A stretch of 64,000 bases of DNA, taken from NCBI RefSeq assembly GCF_026241095.1, contig NZ_JAPFGB010000009.1:124001-188000 (forward strand), given 5' to 3'. This stretch comes from Saccharopolyspora sp. NFXS83 (GTDB lineage: Bacteria > Actinomycetota > Actinomycetes > Mycobacteriales > Pseudonocardiaceae). Made by a program: the position numbers and the translations under genes. The notes under the pieces are model-generated. The model had not been told where the DNA came from. It did not search any database and saw nothing but the letters and a program-made list of their open reading frames with translations. Shown piece after piece: positions 1 to 8,794 of this stretch; position 1 is the stretch's first letter; the number at the start of each line of letters is the position of its first letter.

Positions 1-104
1 CCCCGGCCGGTGACGTACCGGCGTTCGGGGGAAATGCAAGTTTTCCGGCCCTTCCCGGCGAACCTGCCGCCGCGCCGCGCGTCTCTTCGAATGCGGGGGG
101 TAAC

Positions 105-140
105 GGGGAACCCGCGAGCGACGGCGCTCGCGGGTTCCCC
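105..140. terminator. Hairpin terminator at window edge
   Basis: A 16-bp perfect inverted repeat (GGGGAACCCGCGAGCG and its complement) around a 4-base loop ACGG. It lies just before the first gene and probably ends a transcript arriving from outside the window. There is no clear U-run, as is common for actinobacterial terminators. Confidence 0.6.
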
Positions 141-160
141 GCTCGGGTCTGAGGGGGCCG

Positions 161-1003
161 GTGATCGTGAACGTGCGCAGGGGCGTCTGGATCGCGCTGG
201 GGTTGGTAGCGGTGCTGTGCGTGGTGGGAGGGGCCGTGGTCGTGGCGAACTCCGATCGGTGGAGGTCGTCGTGCGGCGGCTCCGCGTCGCGGGGATCCGC
301 GCAGGAAGGGGTGGCCCGGTCGATCCGGGAGAAGCTGCCGTCGTTCGGCGAAGGCACCTCCGTGGCCATCGAGGTGGTCGACCTGGACTCGTGCGCGGAG
401 GTCGTCGCGCTCGACGCCGACAGCGGGTTCCCGACCGCGTCCGTGGTGAAGCTGCTGATCGCGATCGACGCGGTCGAACGCTCCTCGGGCACGGCCGTCG
501 GTGACCTCCAGCGGATGCTGTCGGCCAGCGACGACCAGGTGGCCAGCCGCTTGTGGACCGCGGGCGGAGGTCCGGACATCGTCCGCCGCACGGCGGCGAA
601 GCTGGGGCTGGCGGACACCGCGCCGCCGGAATCGCCCGGTCAGTGGGGGAACACCCGGATGAGCGCGCGGGACATCGCGCGGGTCTACCAGTACTTGACG
701 GCGGAAGCCGATGCGGACACGCGGAAGTTGCTGCTGGGCGCGATGGGTGACGCGCCCGACGCGGCGGTCGACGGATTCCCGCAGCACTTCGGCATTCCCG
801 ACGGTCTTCCCGACCACAACTGGGCGATCAAGCAGGGGTGGGGGTCGACCGACGCGAACACCGTGCTGCACACCACCGGACTGGTCAGCGGGGAACGCGA
901 CCTCGTCGTCGTGCTGCTGAGCACGTGGCCTCCGGACACCGACTGGACCGTGGCCAGGGCGTCCCTGACCGCGGCGGCCCACTCGCTCGACCGGATCGCC
1001 TGA
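161..1003 (+). CDS. Beta-lactamase-fold serine hydrolase, membrane anchored
   Basis: A 280-residue protein with an N-terminal hydrophobic segment (about residues 9-29) that acts as signal anchor, followed by a class A beta-lactamase-like domain. The expected motifs are visible in order: SVVK at 94-97 (the SxxK nucleophile motif), SDD at 123-125 in the place of SDN, and KQG at 224-226 in the place of KTG. Such proteins face outside the cell and bind or hydrolyse beta-lactam-like or peptidoglycan-related substrates. The altered second and third motifs make true beta-lactamase activity doubtful. The GTG start at 161 has a GAGGGGG ribosome site about six bases upstream; two further in-frame GTG codons follow within nine bases. 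It is monocistronic between two strong hairpins. Confidence 0.75.
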   Translation: MIVNVRRGVWIALGLVAVLCVVGGAVVVANSDRWRSSCGGSASRGSAQEGVARSIREKLPSFGEGTSVAIEVVDLDSCAEVVALDADSGFPTASVVKLLIAIDAVERSSGTAVGDLQRMLSASDDQVASRLWTAGGGPDIVRRTAAKLGLADTAPPESPGQWGNTRMSARDIARVYQYLTAEADADTRKLLLGAMGDAPDAAVDGFPQHFGIPDGLPDHNWAIKQGWGSTDANTVLHTTGLVSGERDLVVVLLSTWPPDTDWTVARASLTAAAHSLDRIA

Positions 1004-1011
1004 CCGGACCG

Positions 1012-1045
1012 CCGGTTCCCCCGCCGCGCGCGGCGGGGGAACCGG
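1012..1045. terminator. Bidirectional hairpin terminator
   Basis: A perfect 34-bp palindrome (arm CCGGTTCCCCCGCCGCG) between two convergent genes ending at 1003 and 1061. Its position suggests it stops transcription from both sides. Confidence 0.75.
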
Positions 1046-1060
1046 AATCGGGCCGGATGG

Positions 1061-1288
1061 TCAGCCGCGCACGAGCTTGTTCGGGCCGTCCGGGTCGTCG
1101 GAGTTCACCGACTCGCACATGAGGGGGCCCTGGTCACCCTCGGAAATGAGCTGGTCCAGCCTGTCCGAGCAGGCCTGGAAAGTGGGGAACTCGCCCACCA
1201 CTTCCTCCGCGAACGCGGTGCCCGCGCCCACGGCGGACATACCGGCGGCGCACAGCGCCAGGGTCGTGACGATTTTGCGGATACGCAT
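1061..1288 (-). CDS. Small secreted protein of unknown function
   Basis: A 75-residue protein. Residues 1-27 form a classical signal peptide (MRIRK, a hydrophobic core, then AFA before the mature EEVVGEF). The mature part of about 48 residues has two cysteines, in QACSDR and LMCESV, which could form one disulfide. The ATG start at 1288 has GGAGAGGAA six bases upstream. In-frame sequence further upstream is not typical protein and is ignored. I do not recognise a family. It is convergent with the serine hydrolase and separated from the next minus-strand gene by about 230 bases in which I see nothing clear. Confidence 0.65.
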   Translation of the reverse strand: MRIRKIVTTLALCAAGMSAVGAGTAFAEEVVGEFPTFQACSDRLDQLISEGDQGPLMCESVNSDDPDGPNKLVRG

Positions 1289-1521
1289 GAAAATTCCTCT
1301 CCAACTGGGATTGATGAGGACAGCGGCGAACGGCCGTCCCCGGGAACGGATTCCTCTTGCCGACAACTTCTGGTCGATCGACGCCGCCAGCGATCGCGCG
1401 GCCGAGGAGTTCCTCAGCTGCGCATCGCCGCGCCCACCTGGAACCTGCCGATGCCTCCGCAACGCCAGGACGGTCGCGTGGATCAGCCCCGTGAGCGTCA
1501 CCGCTGGCCTGGGGCCTGCCT

Positions 1522-1884
1522 TCAGGCAGGACCGTCGATGGTCAGCGCGCAGGTGACCGGCTGACCGGGCTTCCCGGCCTCGGTCACCCGCTCCTCGCCT
1601 TCGACCAGCACCTTGCAGGTGAGCGCCGAACCTGGGGAGCCCGGCGTGACGACGAACTTCGCCGCACCGCCCATCGGAGCCCACTTGTCGTGGTGCGGAA
1701 CGCTGATCGGTTCCGGATCCTGGTTCTGCGAGTCCGAAGTGGACTTCCGCACGGTGCCGGTCTCCCCGGCAGGACCCGAGACCTCCAGCGTCACCTCGTA
1801 GGCGGTCTCCTCCGGCGGGTGGCTGCACGCGGTGAGGCCGATGAGGGTGAGTGCCGGCACGGCCAACACGAGTGCGCGCTTCAT
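1522..1884 (-). CDS. Exported lipoprotein, MmpS-like
   Basis: A 120-residue lipoprotein. The signal peptide ends in the lipobox LTAC (Cys20). The mature part is a beta-rich domain with two cysteines (LTCKV and PVTCAL). The layout of YEVTLEV near the start, a WAPMGG segment and a paired cysteine tail resembles actinobacterial MmpS/transport-accessory membrane proteins. I use that only as a likeness, since no partner MmpL is in the window. It sits about 110 bases downstream of the response regulator gene on the same strand and could be co-transcribed with it. Confidence 0.6.
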   Translation of the reverse strand: MKRALVLAVPALTLIGLTACSHPPEETAYEVTLEVSGPAGETGTVRKSTSDSQNQDPEPISVPHHDKWAPMGGAAKFVVTPGSPGSALTCKVLVEGEERVTEAGKPGQPVTCALTIDGPA

Positions 1885-1995
1885 GGGGTTGAGCTCCTTC
1901 GGGGCACGGCGTTCGATCTTCCGGGACAGACCGTATTGACCGCCTGCCGGGCCGCGGATCTGCCGGACGGCCAGTTCACGCCCGAATTCCTACGA

Positions 1996-2646
1996 CTATC
2001 GGCCGATCCCTTTCGACTGCCACACCCAGGCGGCGATCTCCACGCGGTTCCGGACGTCCAACTTGGACTGGATGCTCGACAGGTGGGTCTTGACCGTGCC
2101 GACGGAGAGGAACAACTGCTCGGCGATCTCGGCGTTGGTGGCCCCGGTGGCGACGAGCCGGGCGACCTCCCCCTCCCGCGCGGACAGCGGGTCGGGCCGG
2201 TTCGCGCGCGGTGCAGCGGGGGTGGAGCGGTCGCGCAGCAGCTTCACCGTGATCGCCGGGCTGACCAGCGCTTCCCCGGAGGCCGCGGCGCGCACGCCTT
2301 CGAGCAGCAGCGCGGCGCTCGCGGTCTTGAGCACGAAACCGCTGGCGCCGCCGCCCAGCGCGCGGTGCACGTACTCGTCGTCCTCGAAGGTGGTCACGAC
2401 CACGACCTTCGGCGGGTCGACCGCGCCCGGGGCGTTGATCCGCTGCAACGCGTCCAGGCCGTCCAGGCGTGGCATCCGGATGTCCATCAGCACCACGTCC
2501 GGCTTCTGCAGCGCGATCATCTCCAGCGCTTCGACGCCGTCGGCGGCCTTGCCGACCACCTCCATGTCGTCCTCGGCCGACAAGATCATCTCGAAGCCGG
2601 TGCGGACCATCGCCTGGTCATCGGCGATGAGCACTCGGATGCTCAC
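1996..2646 (-). CDS. NarL/LuxR-type response regulator
   Basis: A 216-residue DNA-binding response regulator. The receiver domain (about 1-120) shows the acidic pair ADD near residue 9, the phosphoacceptor aspartate in VVLMDIRMP near residue 54, and the switch lysine in GFVLK. The C-terminal LuxR-type helix-turn-helix reads [11 protein letters not shown], then TNAEIAEQL and VKTHLSSI. The GTG start at 2646 overlaps the stop of the kinase gene (GTGA), so the two are translationally coupled. The likely target is the ABC transporter transcribed divergently from the kinase, by analogy with envelope-stress and antimicrobial-sensing systems. Confidence 0.9.
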   Translation of the reverse strand: MSIRVLIADDQAMVRTGFEMILSAEDDMEVVGKAADGVEALEMIALQKPDVVLMDIRMPRLDGLDALQRINAPGAVDPPKVVVVTTFEDDEYVHRALGGGASGFVLKTASAALLLEGVRAAASGEALVSPAITVKLLRDRSTPAAPRANRPDPLSAREGEVARLVATGATNAEIAEQLFLSVGTVKTHLSSIQSKLDVRNRVEIAAWVWQSKGIGR

Positions 2647-3821
2647 GTGCTACCTCCGTTCGACGGCAGCGGCATGCGGGCTTCGAGGCCCCAGCCACCC
2701 GTCGGCAGGGGCCCGTCCTCGAACTCGCCGCCGACCTCGGCGACGCGGTCGCGCAGGCCTCGCAGGCCGAAACCGCTGCCGGAGATCTTGCCAACCGCGC
2801 CGTCATCGCCGACGCGCACCACCAGCTCGGAATCCGCGCGCTCCACGTCGATCCGCACCGCCGTCACGTTCCGGCCGTGCTTGCGGACGTTCGTGAGCCC
2901 CTCCAGGACGACCCGGTGCGCGGTGGTGCCGATGTCGGCGGGGATCCCGTCGGTCGACTCGGGCAGCCGCAGCCGCGCGTCCGGGCCCGGTCCGCGGTCG
3001 AAGCGCTCGACCATGGTGGAGATCTCGTCGATGGTGGCCAGCGGCGCGGTGGTCCCGCCGTCCTCGGCGCGCAGCAGGCCGACCATGCGGTGCAGCGACT
3101 CCATCGCCTCGGTACCGGCTTCGGCGATGCCGTCCAGCGTGTCCAGCGCCTGCTGGGGTGAGCGCTTCGCGATCGCCTGCGCGCCGCGCGCCTGCACCAC
3201 CATGCCCGTGACGTGGTGGCCGACGAAGTCGTGCAGGTCGCGGGCGAAATCGGTGCGCTGGAGCAGCCGTTCGTGCTCGATCTGGCGCAGCCGCGCCCGG
3301 CGGGCCAGCCGGGAGGCCAGGCCGATCGTGCAGGACAGCGCCACGCAGCACAGCAGCAGGAACGCGAGCACCAACTCGGTCAACCGGCCGCGCCCGATCG
3401 CGGGTTGCGCCACGACCGAGGCGGCCACGATCACCGCGGCCGGAACGATCCACCGCTTCCGCGCCCGCCACACCACGAGCCCGAGCAGGATCAGCAGCGC
3501 CAAGGTCGGTGTGAGCAGCAGGCACGCCAGGTCGGGGCGTTCCTTCCAGCCCTCGGCGTCGTAAGCGGGGTAGTACACGGCCGACGCGACCACGGCGGCG
3601 CCGACGGTGGCCGCGGGCAGCGCGCGCGGGCCGAGGCGGGGCGCGATCAGCAGCACCAGCGCGGCGATCGCCCCGCCGGTGTACATCACCGCCAGGGGCC
3701 ACCGGATGCCGTCGAAGCCCTCGAAGATCACGTACTCCAGCAGCATCGTCACGGGCGTCGCGAGCACGATGCCGGACGACCAGAGCAGCGACTGCCACGG
3801 GGGCTTGCCGGGGAAGACCAT
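2643..3821 (-). CDS. Sensor histidine kinase, NarL-type partner
   Basis: A 392-residue membrane histidine kinase. The first half (about 15-170) has roughly five or six hydrophobic segments with only short outside loops, typical of kinases that sense within the membrane. The dimerisation domain carries the phosphoacceptor His197 in DLHDFVGHH (HisKA_3 type), followed by an HATPase domain ending with [10 protein letters not shown]. The ATG start at 3821 lies 110 bases from the divergent ABC transporter. Its 3' end overlaps the response regulator by four bases. Confidence 0.88.
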   Translation of the reverse strand: MVFPGKPPWQSLLWSSGIVLATPVTMLLEYVIFEGFDGIRWPLAVMYTGGAIAALVLLIAPRLGPRALPAATVGAAVVASAVYYPAYDAEGWKERPDLACLLLTPTLALLILLGLVVWRARKRWIVPAAVIVAASVVAQPAIGRGRLTELVLAFLLLCCVALSCTIGLASRLARRARLRQIEHERLLQRTDFARDLHDFVGHHVTGMVVQARGAQAIAKRSPQQALDTLDGIAEAGTEAMESLHRMVGLLRAEDGGTTAPLATIDEISTMVERFDRGPGPDARLRLPESTDGIPADIGTTAHRVVLEGLTNVRKHGRNVTAVRIDVERADSELVVRVGDDGAVGKISGSGFGLRGLRDRVAEVGGEFEDGPLPTGGWGLEARMPLPSNGGST

Positions 3822-3931
3822 GCGACGACCCTAGACAACCGGGATCCGCCGCCGGGATCAGCCGAAAGTCAGATCGGAACCGGTCGGCGGACGGAGGTGG
3901 GCGACCCCTGCCGCTCGACAGGGTTCGGGGC

Positions 3932-4693
3932 ATGACTCAGCACAGCCGGCCTCGGCCCGGTCCGTCCTACGCCGTCGAAGCGGTCGACCTCGTCAAGACC
4001 TACGGCAGCGGCCCGGCGGAGGTGCGCGCGCTCGACGGGCTGTCCGTGCGCTTCCCCACCGGGAGCTTCACCGCGGTGATGGGGCCGTCGGGCTCCGGCA
4101 AGTCGACGTTGCTGCAGTGCTCGGCGGGCCTGGACACCCCGACCGCCGGACGTGCGCTGATCGGCGGCGTCGACCTCGCCGCGCTGCGCGACGACGAGCT
4201 CACCCGGATCCGACGGGAGCGGATCGGCTTCGTCTTCCAGCAGTACAACCTGCTCCCCGAGCTCACCGCGGAGGAGAACATCGTGCTGCCGGTGCAGCTC
4301 GCCGGACGTCGGCCGCGGCGCGGCGCGGTCGGTGAACTCGCCGAGCGGCTGGGCTTGTCGGGGCGGCTGGGGCACCGGCCCGCGCAGCTGTCCGGCGGGC
4401 AGCAGCAGCGGGTGGCGTTGGGCCGCGCGCTGCTCACCGAACCGGAGGTGATCTTCGCCGACGAACCCACCGGCAACCTGGACACGCGGGCCAGCGGGGA
4501 GATCCTGGAGCTGCTGCGGGCGTCGGTGCGCGAACTGGGGCGGACCGTCGTGATGGTGACCCACGACCCGGTGGCGGCCTCGTACGCCGACGGCGTGGTG
4601 CTGGTCGCGGACGGGCGGCTCGTCGACGCGCTCGCCAAGCCCGACGCCGTGACCGTCGCGGAATCCCTGCGGCTGCTGGGACAGCGCCGATGA
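3932..4693 (+). CDS. ABC transporter ATP-binding protein, MacB/LolD type
   Basis: A 253-residue ATPase. Walker A is GPSGSGKST at residues 51-59, the signature is LSGGQQQR, and Walker B is VIFADEPTGNLD. The FQQYNLLPELTAEEN segment is typical of the MacB/LolD/BceA branch, which moves lipids, peptides or antimicrobials at the cell surface. It overlaps the permease gene by four bases (ATGA), so the pair makes one transporter. It is divergent from the kinase/regulator operon, which suggests it is the regulated target. Confidence 0.9.
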   Translation: MTQHSRPRPGPSYAVEAVDLVKTYGSGPAEVRALDGLSVRFPTGSFTAVMGPSGSGKSTLLQCSAGLDTPTAGRALIGGVDLAALRDDELTRIRRERIGFVFQQYNLLPELTAEENIVLPVQLAGRRPRRGAVGELAERLGLSGRLGHRPAQLSGGQQQRVALGRALLTEPEVIFADEPTGNLDTRASGEILELLRASVRELGRTVVMVTHDPVAASYADGVVLVADGRLVDALAKPDAVTVAESLRLLGQRR

Positions 4694-7134
4694 GCGCCGT
4701 CGTCCCGCACCTGCGCGCCGTGCGGCGGGCTCCGGTGCGGCTGCTGCTGTGCGGCGTGACGATCGCCGTGGCCGCCTTCTTCAGCACCGGCACGCTGCTC
4801 GGCAGGGACATGGCGCTGCGCACGATCACCGGTGAACTGACCTCGATCCCGCAGGCGGCGTCCGCGGTCGTGCGATCCCCGTCGGGGTTCGGGCCCGCCG
4901 AGCTGGACCGGGCGGCGAGCCTCGCGGGCGTGACCGCGGCGACCGGGCGGGTGAGCGGCTCGGGCCTGGTCGGGGCGGTGGAGGTCGATCTCACCGCAGA
5001 CCCCGGGGCGGGACCGCTGAGCCGGGTCCGGGTGGACGCGGGCACCTATCCGCGGTCGCCCGGGGAGGTGGCGGCGTCCGCCCGCGCCGCCGAGCGGCTG
5101 GACCTGCGGGTCGGCGACGAGGTCGAGTTCGCCGACCCGAACGGCGGCGCGCCGCACCCGTTGACCGTGACCGCGCTGGTGGACTCCCCGTCCGCCGACG
5201 GGCTCGCGCTCTACGCCCCGGATCGGGACGTGCTCGCCCGCACCGGCGCGGAACTGGCGCGCGTGGACCTCACCGGGGACCTGCCCGAGATCCAGCGCAG
5301 CGCCCGGCCGACGGCGATGACCGTGCAGTCCGCCGCGGACGCGCGGCGAGCCGAACTGCGCGAGGGGAGGGACGTGGTGGACCAGGTCTCGGCGGTGCTC
5401 GGCGCGTTCGTGGTGTTCGCCTCGCTCGCCTCGATCATGGTCGCGGTCTCGGCGTTCCGGATCGTGTTCGCGCAGCGCGTCCGGCACCTCGCGATGCTGC
5501 GGGCGGTGGGCGCCACGAGCGGCGGGCTGCGCCGGGCCCTGGTCGCCGAGGGTGCGCTGACCGGCTTGATCGCGGGCGGCGCCGGGACGTTGTCGGCCGT
5601 CGGGGTGAGCGGGATCGTGCCGCTGGTCGCGCCGGTCGCGGCGGTGGCGCCGTCACCGCTGGTGCCGGGTTCGGTGCTGGCGGGGACCGTGCTGGCGGTG
5701 GTGCTCGCCGTGCTGGCCCCGGCGTGGGACGCGGCGCGGGTGTCCCCGCTGGAGGCGCTGCGGTCGACGACGCGGCCGGGTGAGCGCGCGGCCACGACCG
5801 CGCTCCGGACCGCGCTCGGCGTCGCGCTGCTGGTGGTGGCGGTGCTGCTGGTGTTGTGGACCGCGTCCAGCGGGCTGCTCTCGCGCTACCGCCCGGCCGG
5901 GAGCACCGAGGCTCTGATGCTGGGCGGCGTGCTGGCCGTGGCCGCCTGCTTCGGCGGGTACCTGGCGTTCGCACCGGCGTTGGTGCGCCCGGTGCTCTCC
6001 GGCGCGCACCGGTTGCTGCGCCGGTTCGGCCCGGTGGCGGCGTTGGCGGTGCGCAGCGCCGGCGGGATGCCACGCCGTGCGGCGTCGGTGTCGTCGGTGG
6101 TGGCGCTGGCCGCGACGTTGCTGCTCGCGGCCCTCACCGCCGGTGGCACGTTGCGCGACTACGGCGAGGCGAGCGCGGCGGCGCAGTACCCCGCCGACCT
6201 CGAAGTGCGCGCACCGGAAGGCGCAGTGCTGCCCGCTGACCTGCCCGCGGCGCTGGCGGCCGATCCGGCGCTGCGCACGGTCGTCCCGTTCCGCGCGCCC
6301 CGGTTGCGGATGGAGCTGCCGAGCGGGCCGATGACCTTGGAGGTGTCGGACCTGCCGATCACCCGGCTGCCCGGCGCGGCCGGGACGGCGGACAGCGACG
6401 GTTCGCTGCGCGACTCGGGTCCCGGCGCGATCGCCGTGTCCGACGCCTTCGCGAGCAAGGAGCGGCTCGCCGCGGGCGATGTCGTGCGGCTCGGTGACCG
6501 CGAGGTGCGGGTCGCGGCGGTGGTCGTCGGGGAGGGCCTCGGCGGCTCGCAGGTGCTCGTGCACCCGTCCGACCTGGATGCCCTCGGGGTCAGCCCGGCT
6601 CCGACGGCGATCGTGGCCGACGCCGTCGGCGGGGATCTGGCGGCGGCGCAGTCCGCGGTCGGCGCGCACGTCGGCACCGTCGGCGAGTGGGAGATCAGCG
6701 TGCTCGACGACCTCCGCGCGGAGCGGTCCGACCTGGTCGGGCGGCTCACCGGCAGCGCGTTGGCGCTGATCGCGGTGACGGTGTTCGTCGCCCTGGTCGG
6801 CATCGGGACGACGGCGAGCCTGTCGGCCCTCGAACGCGGCAGGGAGAGCGGTGTGCTGCGCGCGGTGGGCCTGTCCCGCGGCGGACTACTGCGGGTCCGG
6901 GTCGGTGAGTCCGCGCTGTACGGGTTGCTCGGCGTCGTCTTCGGGGCGCCGCACGGGCTCGCGCTGGGCGCGCTGCTGATCACGGCGCTGGTTCCGGAGG
7001 CGCCCCTCGCGCCACCGGTCCTGGTGCTGCCTGCGGCCTGCGCCGGACTCGTCGCCGCCGCCGCGGCGGCGGGCTTCCCGCCGGCCTGGCGGGCGGGCGG
7101 CACACCTCCGGCCGCGGCGGCACGCCAGGATTGA
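4690..7134 (+). CDS. FtsX/MacB-like ABC transporter permease
   Basis: An 814-residue membrane protein with two FtsX-like halves. Each half has an extracytoplasmic domain followed by a group of transmembrane segments: one TM at the N-terminus, a set near 240-350, another near 370-490, and a final set near 690-800. The phrases HLAMLRAVGA and SGVLRAVGLS are the typical FtsX coupling helices and occur once in each half, showing internal duplication. This long two-domain form is common in actinobacteria for export of peptides or lipids and for antimicrobial resistance. It is translationally coupled to the ATPase. Confidence 0.88.
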   Translation: MSAVVPHLRAVRRAPVRLLLCGVTIAVAAFFSTGTLLGRDMALRTITGELTSIPQAASAVVRSPSGFGPAELDRAASLAGVTAATGRVSGSGLVGAVEVDLTADPGAGPLSRVRVDAGTYPRSPGEVAASARAAERLDLRVGDEVEFADPNGGAPHPLTVTALVDSPSADGLALYAPDRDVLARTGAELARVDLTGDLPEIQRSARPTAMTVQSAADARRAELREGRDVVDQVSAVLGAFVVFASLASIMVAVSAFRIVFAQRVRHLAMLRAVGATSGGLRRALVAEGALTGLIAGGAGTLSAVGVSGIVPLVAPVAAVAPSPLVPGSVLAGTVLAVVLAVLAPAWDAARVSPLEALRSTTRPGERAATTALRTALGVALLVVAVLLVLWTASSGLLSRYRPAGSTEALMLGGVLAVAACFGGYLAFAPALVRPVLSGAHRLLRRFGPVAALAVRSAGGMPRRAASVSSVVALAATLLLAALTAGGTLRDYGEASAAAQYPADLEVRAPEGAVLPADLPAALAADPALRTVVPFRAPRLRMELPSGPMTLEVSDLPITRLPGAAGTADSDGSLRDSGPGAIAVSDAFASKERLAAGDVVRLGDREVRVAAVVVGEGLGGSQVLVHPSDLDALGVSPAPTAIVADAVGGDLAAAQSAVGAHVGTVGEWEISVLDDLRAERSDLVGRLTGSALALIAVTVFVALVGIGTTASLSALERGRESGVLRAVGLSRGGLLRVRVGESALYGLLGVVFGAPHGLALGALLITALVPEAPLAPPVLVLPAACAGLVAAAAAAGFPPAWRAGGTPPAAAARQD

Positions 7135-7153
7135 CGGCGACCGCGGACACCAT

Positions 7154-7166
7154 TTCAACATTTGAA
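7154..7166. promoter_or_regulatory. Palindromic operator upstream of marR-like gene
   Basis: TTCAA-CAT-TTGAA, a perfect 5-bp dyad, stands out as AT-rich in a GC-rich context. A TATGCT box at 7175-7180 follows at promoter-like distance. A near copy (TTCAAATCTGAA) precedes the LLM gene at 8764, which suggests that the MarR-type product binds both. This is inferred, not shown. Confidence 0.5.
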
Positions 7167-7187
7167 GTAGTGGGTATGCTCGGTGCC

Positions 7188-7694
7188 ATGGTGTCCTGGC
7201 GGAGTTCGTTGCAGCGGAAGGCGTGGCGGCCCTACATCGAGGCGAGCCTGCTGCTGGAGACGCGGCTCGACGAGGACCTGCAGGCGGTCTCCGGGATGAC
7301 CCTGAAGGACTACAACGTGCTGCTGGTGCTCTCGGAAAGCCCGGCGCACCGCCTGCGGATGGGGGAGCTGGCCGCGCGCATGGTGTTCTCGCCGAGCCGG
7401 CTGACCTACCAGATCAAGGTGATGGAGCGGCGCGGCTGGGTGCTGAGGCAGGTCCTGCCCGACGACAAGCGGGTGCACCACGCGGTGCTGACCGCGACCG
7501 GGCTCGAAGCGCTGCACGAGGCCGATCGCCACCACATCGCGACGGTGCGGCGGTTGTTCACCGACGGCCTCGACGAGGACGAGCTGCGGGTGCTCGCCCG
7601 CGTGTTCACCCGGCTGCAGGACCAGCTGCAGGACCGGCCCGAGCAGGACTCCGCGCCGGGCGGCGACGCGGAACCGGACAGGAGCGACCGATGA
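7188..7694 (+). CDS. MarR-family transcriptional regulator
   Basis: A 168-residue winged-helix regulator. The segment from LKDYNVLLVL through LRMGELAARMVFSPSRLTYQIKVMERRGWV to DDKRVHHAVLT is the classic MarR DNA-binding core. I chose the ATG at 7188 because an in-frame reading further upstream (to 7131) would run through the palindrome and promoter-like box. An ATG at 7176 is also possible. The gene overlaps the pirin gene by four bases and heads a redox-enzyme cluster. MarR proteins next to such enzymes usually respond to electrophiles or oxidants. Confidence 0.85.
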   Translation: MVSWRSSLQRKAWRPYIEASLLLETRLDEDLQAVSGMTLKDYNVLLVLSESPAHRLRMGELAARMVFSPSRLTYQIKVMERRGWVLRQVLPDDKRVHHAVLTATGLEALHEADRHHIATVRRLFTDGLDEDELRVLARVFTRLQDQLQDRPEQDSAPGGDAEPDRSDR

Positions 7695-8687
7695 GCAACG
7701 TCGAGCACGATCCCGCCGAGCGGACCGTGTGCTCGGTCGACGCGGCAGTCGCCGCCGAACCCGAGGTCGAGCTGCTGCACCCGCGGGACGTCCCGCTCGG
7801 CGGGCCGCGGGCGATGCGGGTGCGTCGCGCGCTGCCGAACCGGGGCAGGCGGATGGTGGGGGCGTGGTGCTTCGCCGACTCGTACGGCCCGAGCGACATC
7901 ACCGGGCAGGCGGGCATGCGGGTCCCGCCGCATCCGCACATCGGGTTGCAGACGGTGTCGTGGCTGGTCGAAGGCGAGATCTGGCACCAGGACAGCGTGG
8001 GCAGCCGTCGGCTCGTGCCCCGGGCAGCTCCCGCTGATGACCGCCGGGCACGGCATCGCGCACTCCGAGCAGTCCCCGTCGGAGCACTCGTCGAACCTGT
8101 ACGGGGCGCAGCTGTGGGTGGCCCTGCCCGAGCGGTCCCGGCGGATCGCGCCCGCGTTCGAGTTCCACTCGTCGCTGCCAAGCCACGAACTCCGGCAAGG
8201 CCGCGTCACCGTCCTGGCCGGGGACGTCGACGGCGCGGTCTCACCGGCCACGACGTACACGCCGCTGGTCGGCGCGAACGTGGCCGTCGACGCGGGCGGG
8301 CGGGTGACGGTGCCGCTGGAACCGGACTTCGAGCACGCGATCCTGGCCCTGTCGCCCGGGTTGACCGTCGCGGACGTCGCCGTCCCGGCGGGGGCGATGC
8401 TCTACCTCGGCCGCGGGCGCGACGCGGTCGGGTTGAGCGCGGAGGTCGCGGGGCAGGCCATGCTGCTCGGCGGCGAGCCGTTCGCCGAGGACCTGGTGAT
8501 GTGGTGGAACTTCGTGGGCCGCAGCCACGAGGACATCGCCGAGGCCCGCGCGACCTGGGAACGCGAGCACGACAGCGACCTCGCCGACCGCCGGTTCGGT
8601 CCGGTGCACGGTTACGAAGGGCCCGCGCTGCCCGCGCCGGAGCTGCCCAACGCGCGGCTGAAGGCCAAGGGCCGCTACCACCGCTGA
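7691..8687 (+). pseudogene. Pirin-family protein gene with a frameshift
   Basis: The N-terminal half is read from ATG 7691 and shows the pirin metal-site motif PHPHIGLQTV followed by EGEIWHQDSVG. The C-terminal half is read in the +1 frame and resumes at GQLPLMTAGHGIAHSE, continuing to the stop at 8687. The break lies at about 8017-8019, where the expected RPGQL is spelled with one base too many or two too few. Joined together, the parts give a full-length pirin of about 330 residues with good conservation on both sides. The break is therefore recent, or a sequencing error. Pirins are cupin-fold quercetinase-like or redox-sensing proteins. It overlaps the MarR gene by four bases. Confidence 0.75.
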
Positions 8688-8763
8688 CCCCGCCACCGTG
8701 GTGTGCCTCACCGTGGCGCGCCGCGCGGAATAGGTCTCGAGGGAGCGTTGTTGGCAGGGTTAG

Positions 8764-8775
8764 TTCAAATCTGAA
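8764..8775. promoter_or_regulatory. Second MarR-type operator, before LLM gene
   Basis: TTCAAATCTGAA resembles the dyad at 7154 with one base less in the spacer. It lies 19 bases before the LLM start codon. Two such AT-rich dyads in the same cluster support a common regulator; no other evidence is available. Confidence 0.4.
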
Positions 8776-8794
8776 GCAACAAGGGGTGGTCAGG

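Noticed and set aside
1690-3564. Long plus-strand open frame opposite the two-component genes
   Set aside because: Shadow of the regulator and kinase genes, which carry full family motifs on the other strand.
8755-8790. tRNA-like string GTTCAAATC
   Set aside because: It resembles a T-loop, but no acceptor stem or other arms can be formed around it; it is better explained as the dyad before the LLM gene.
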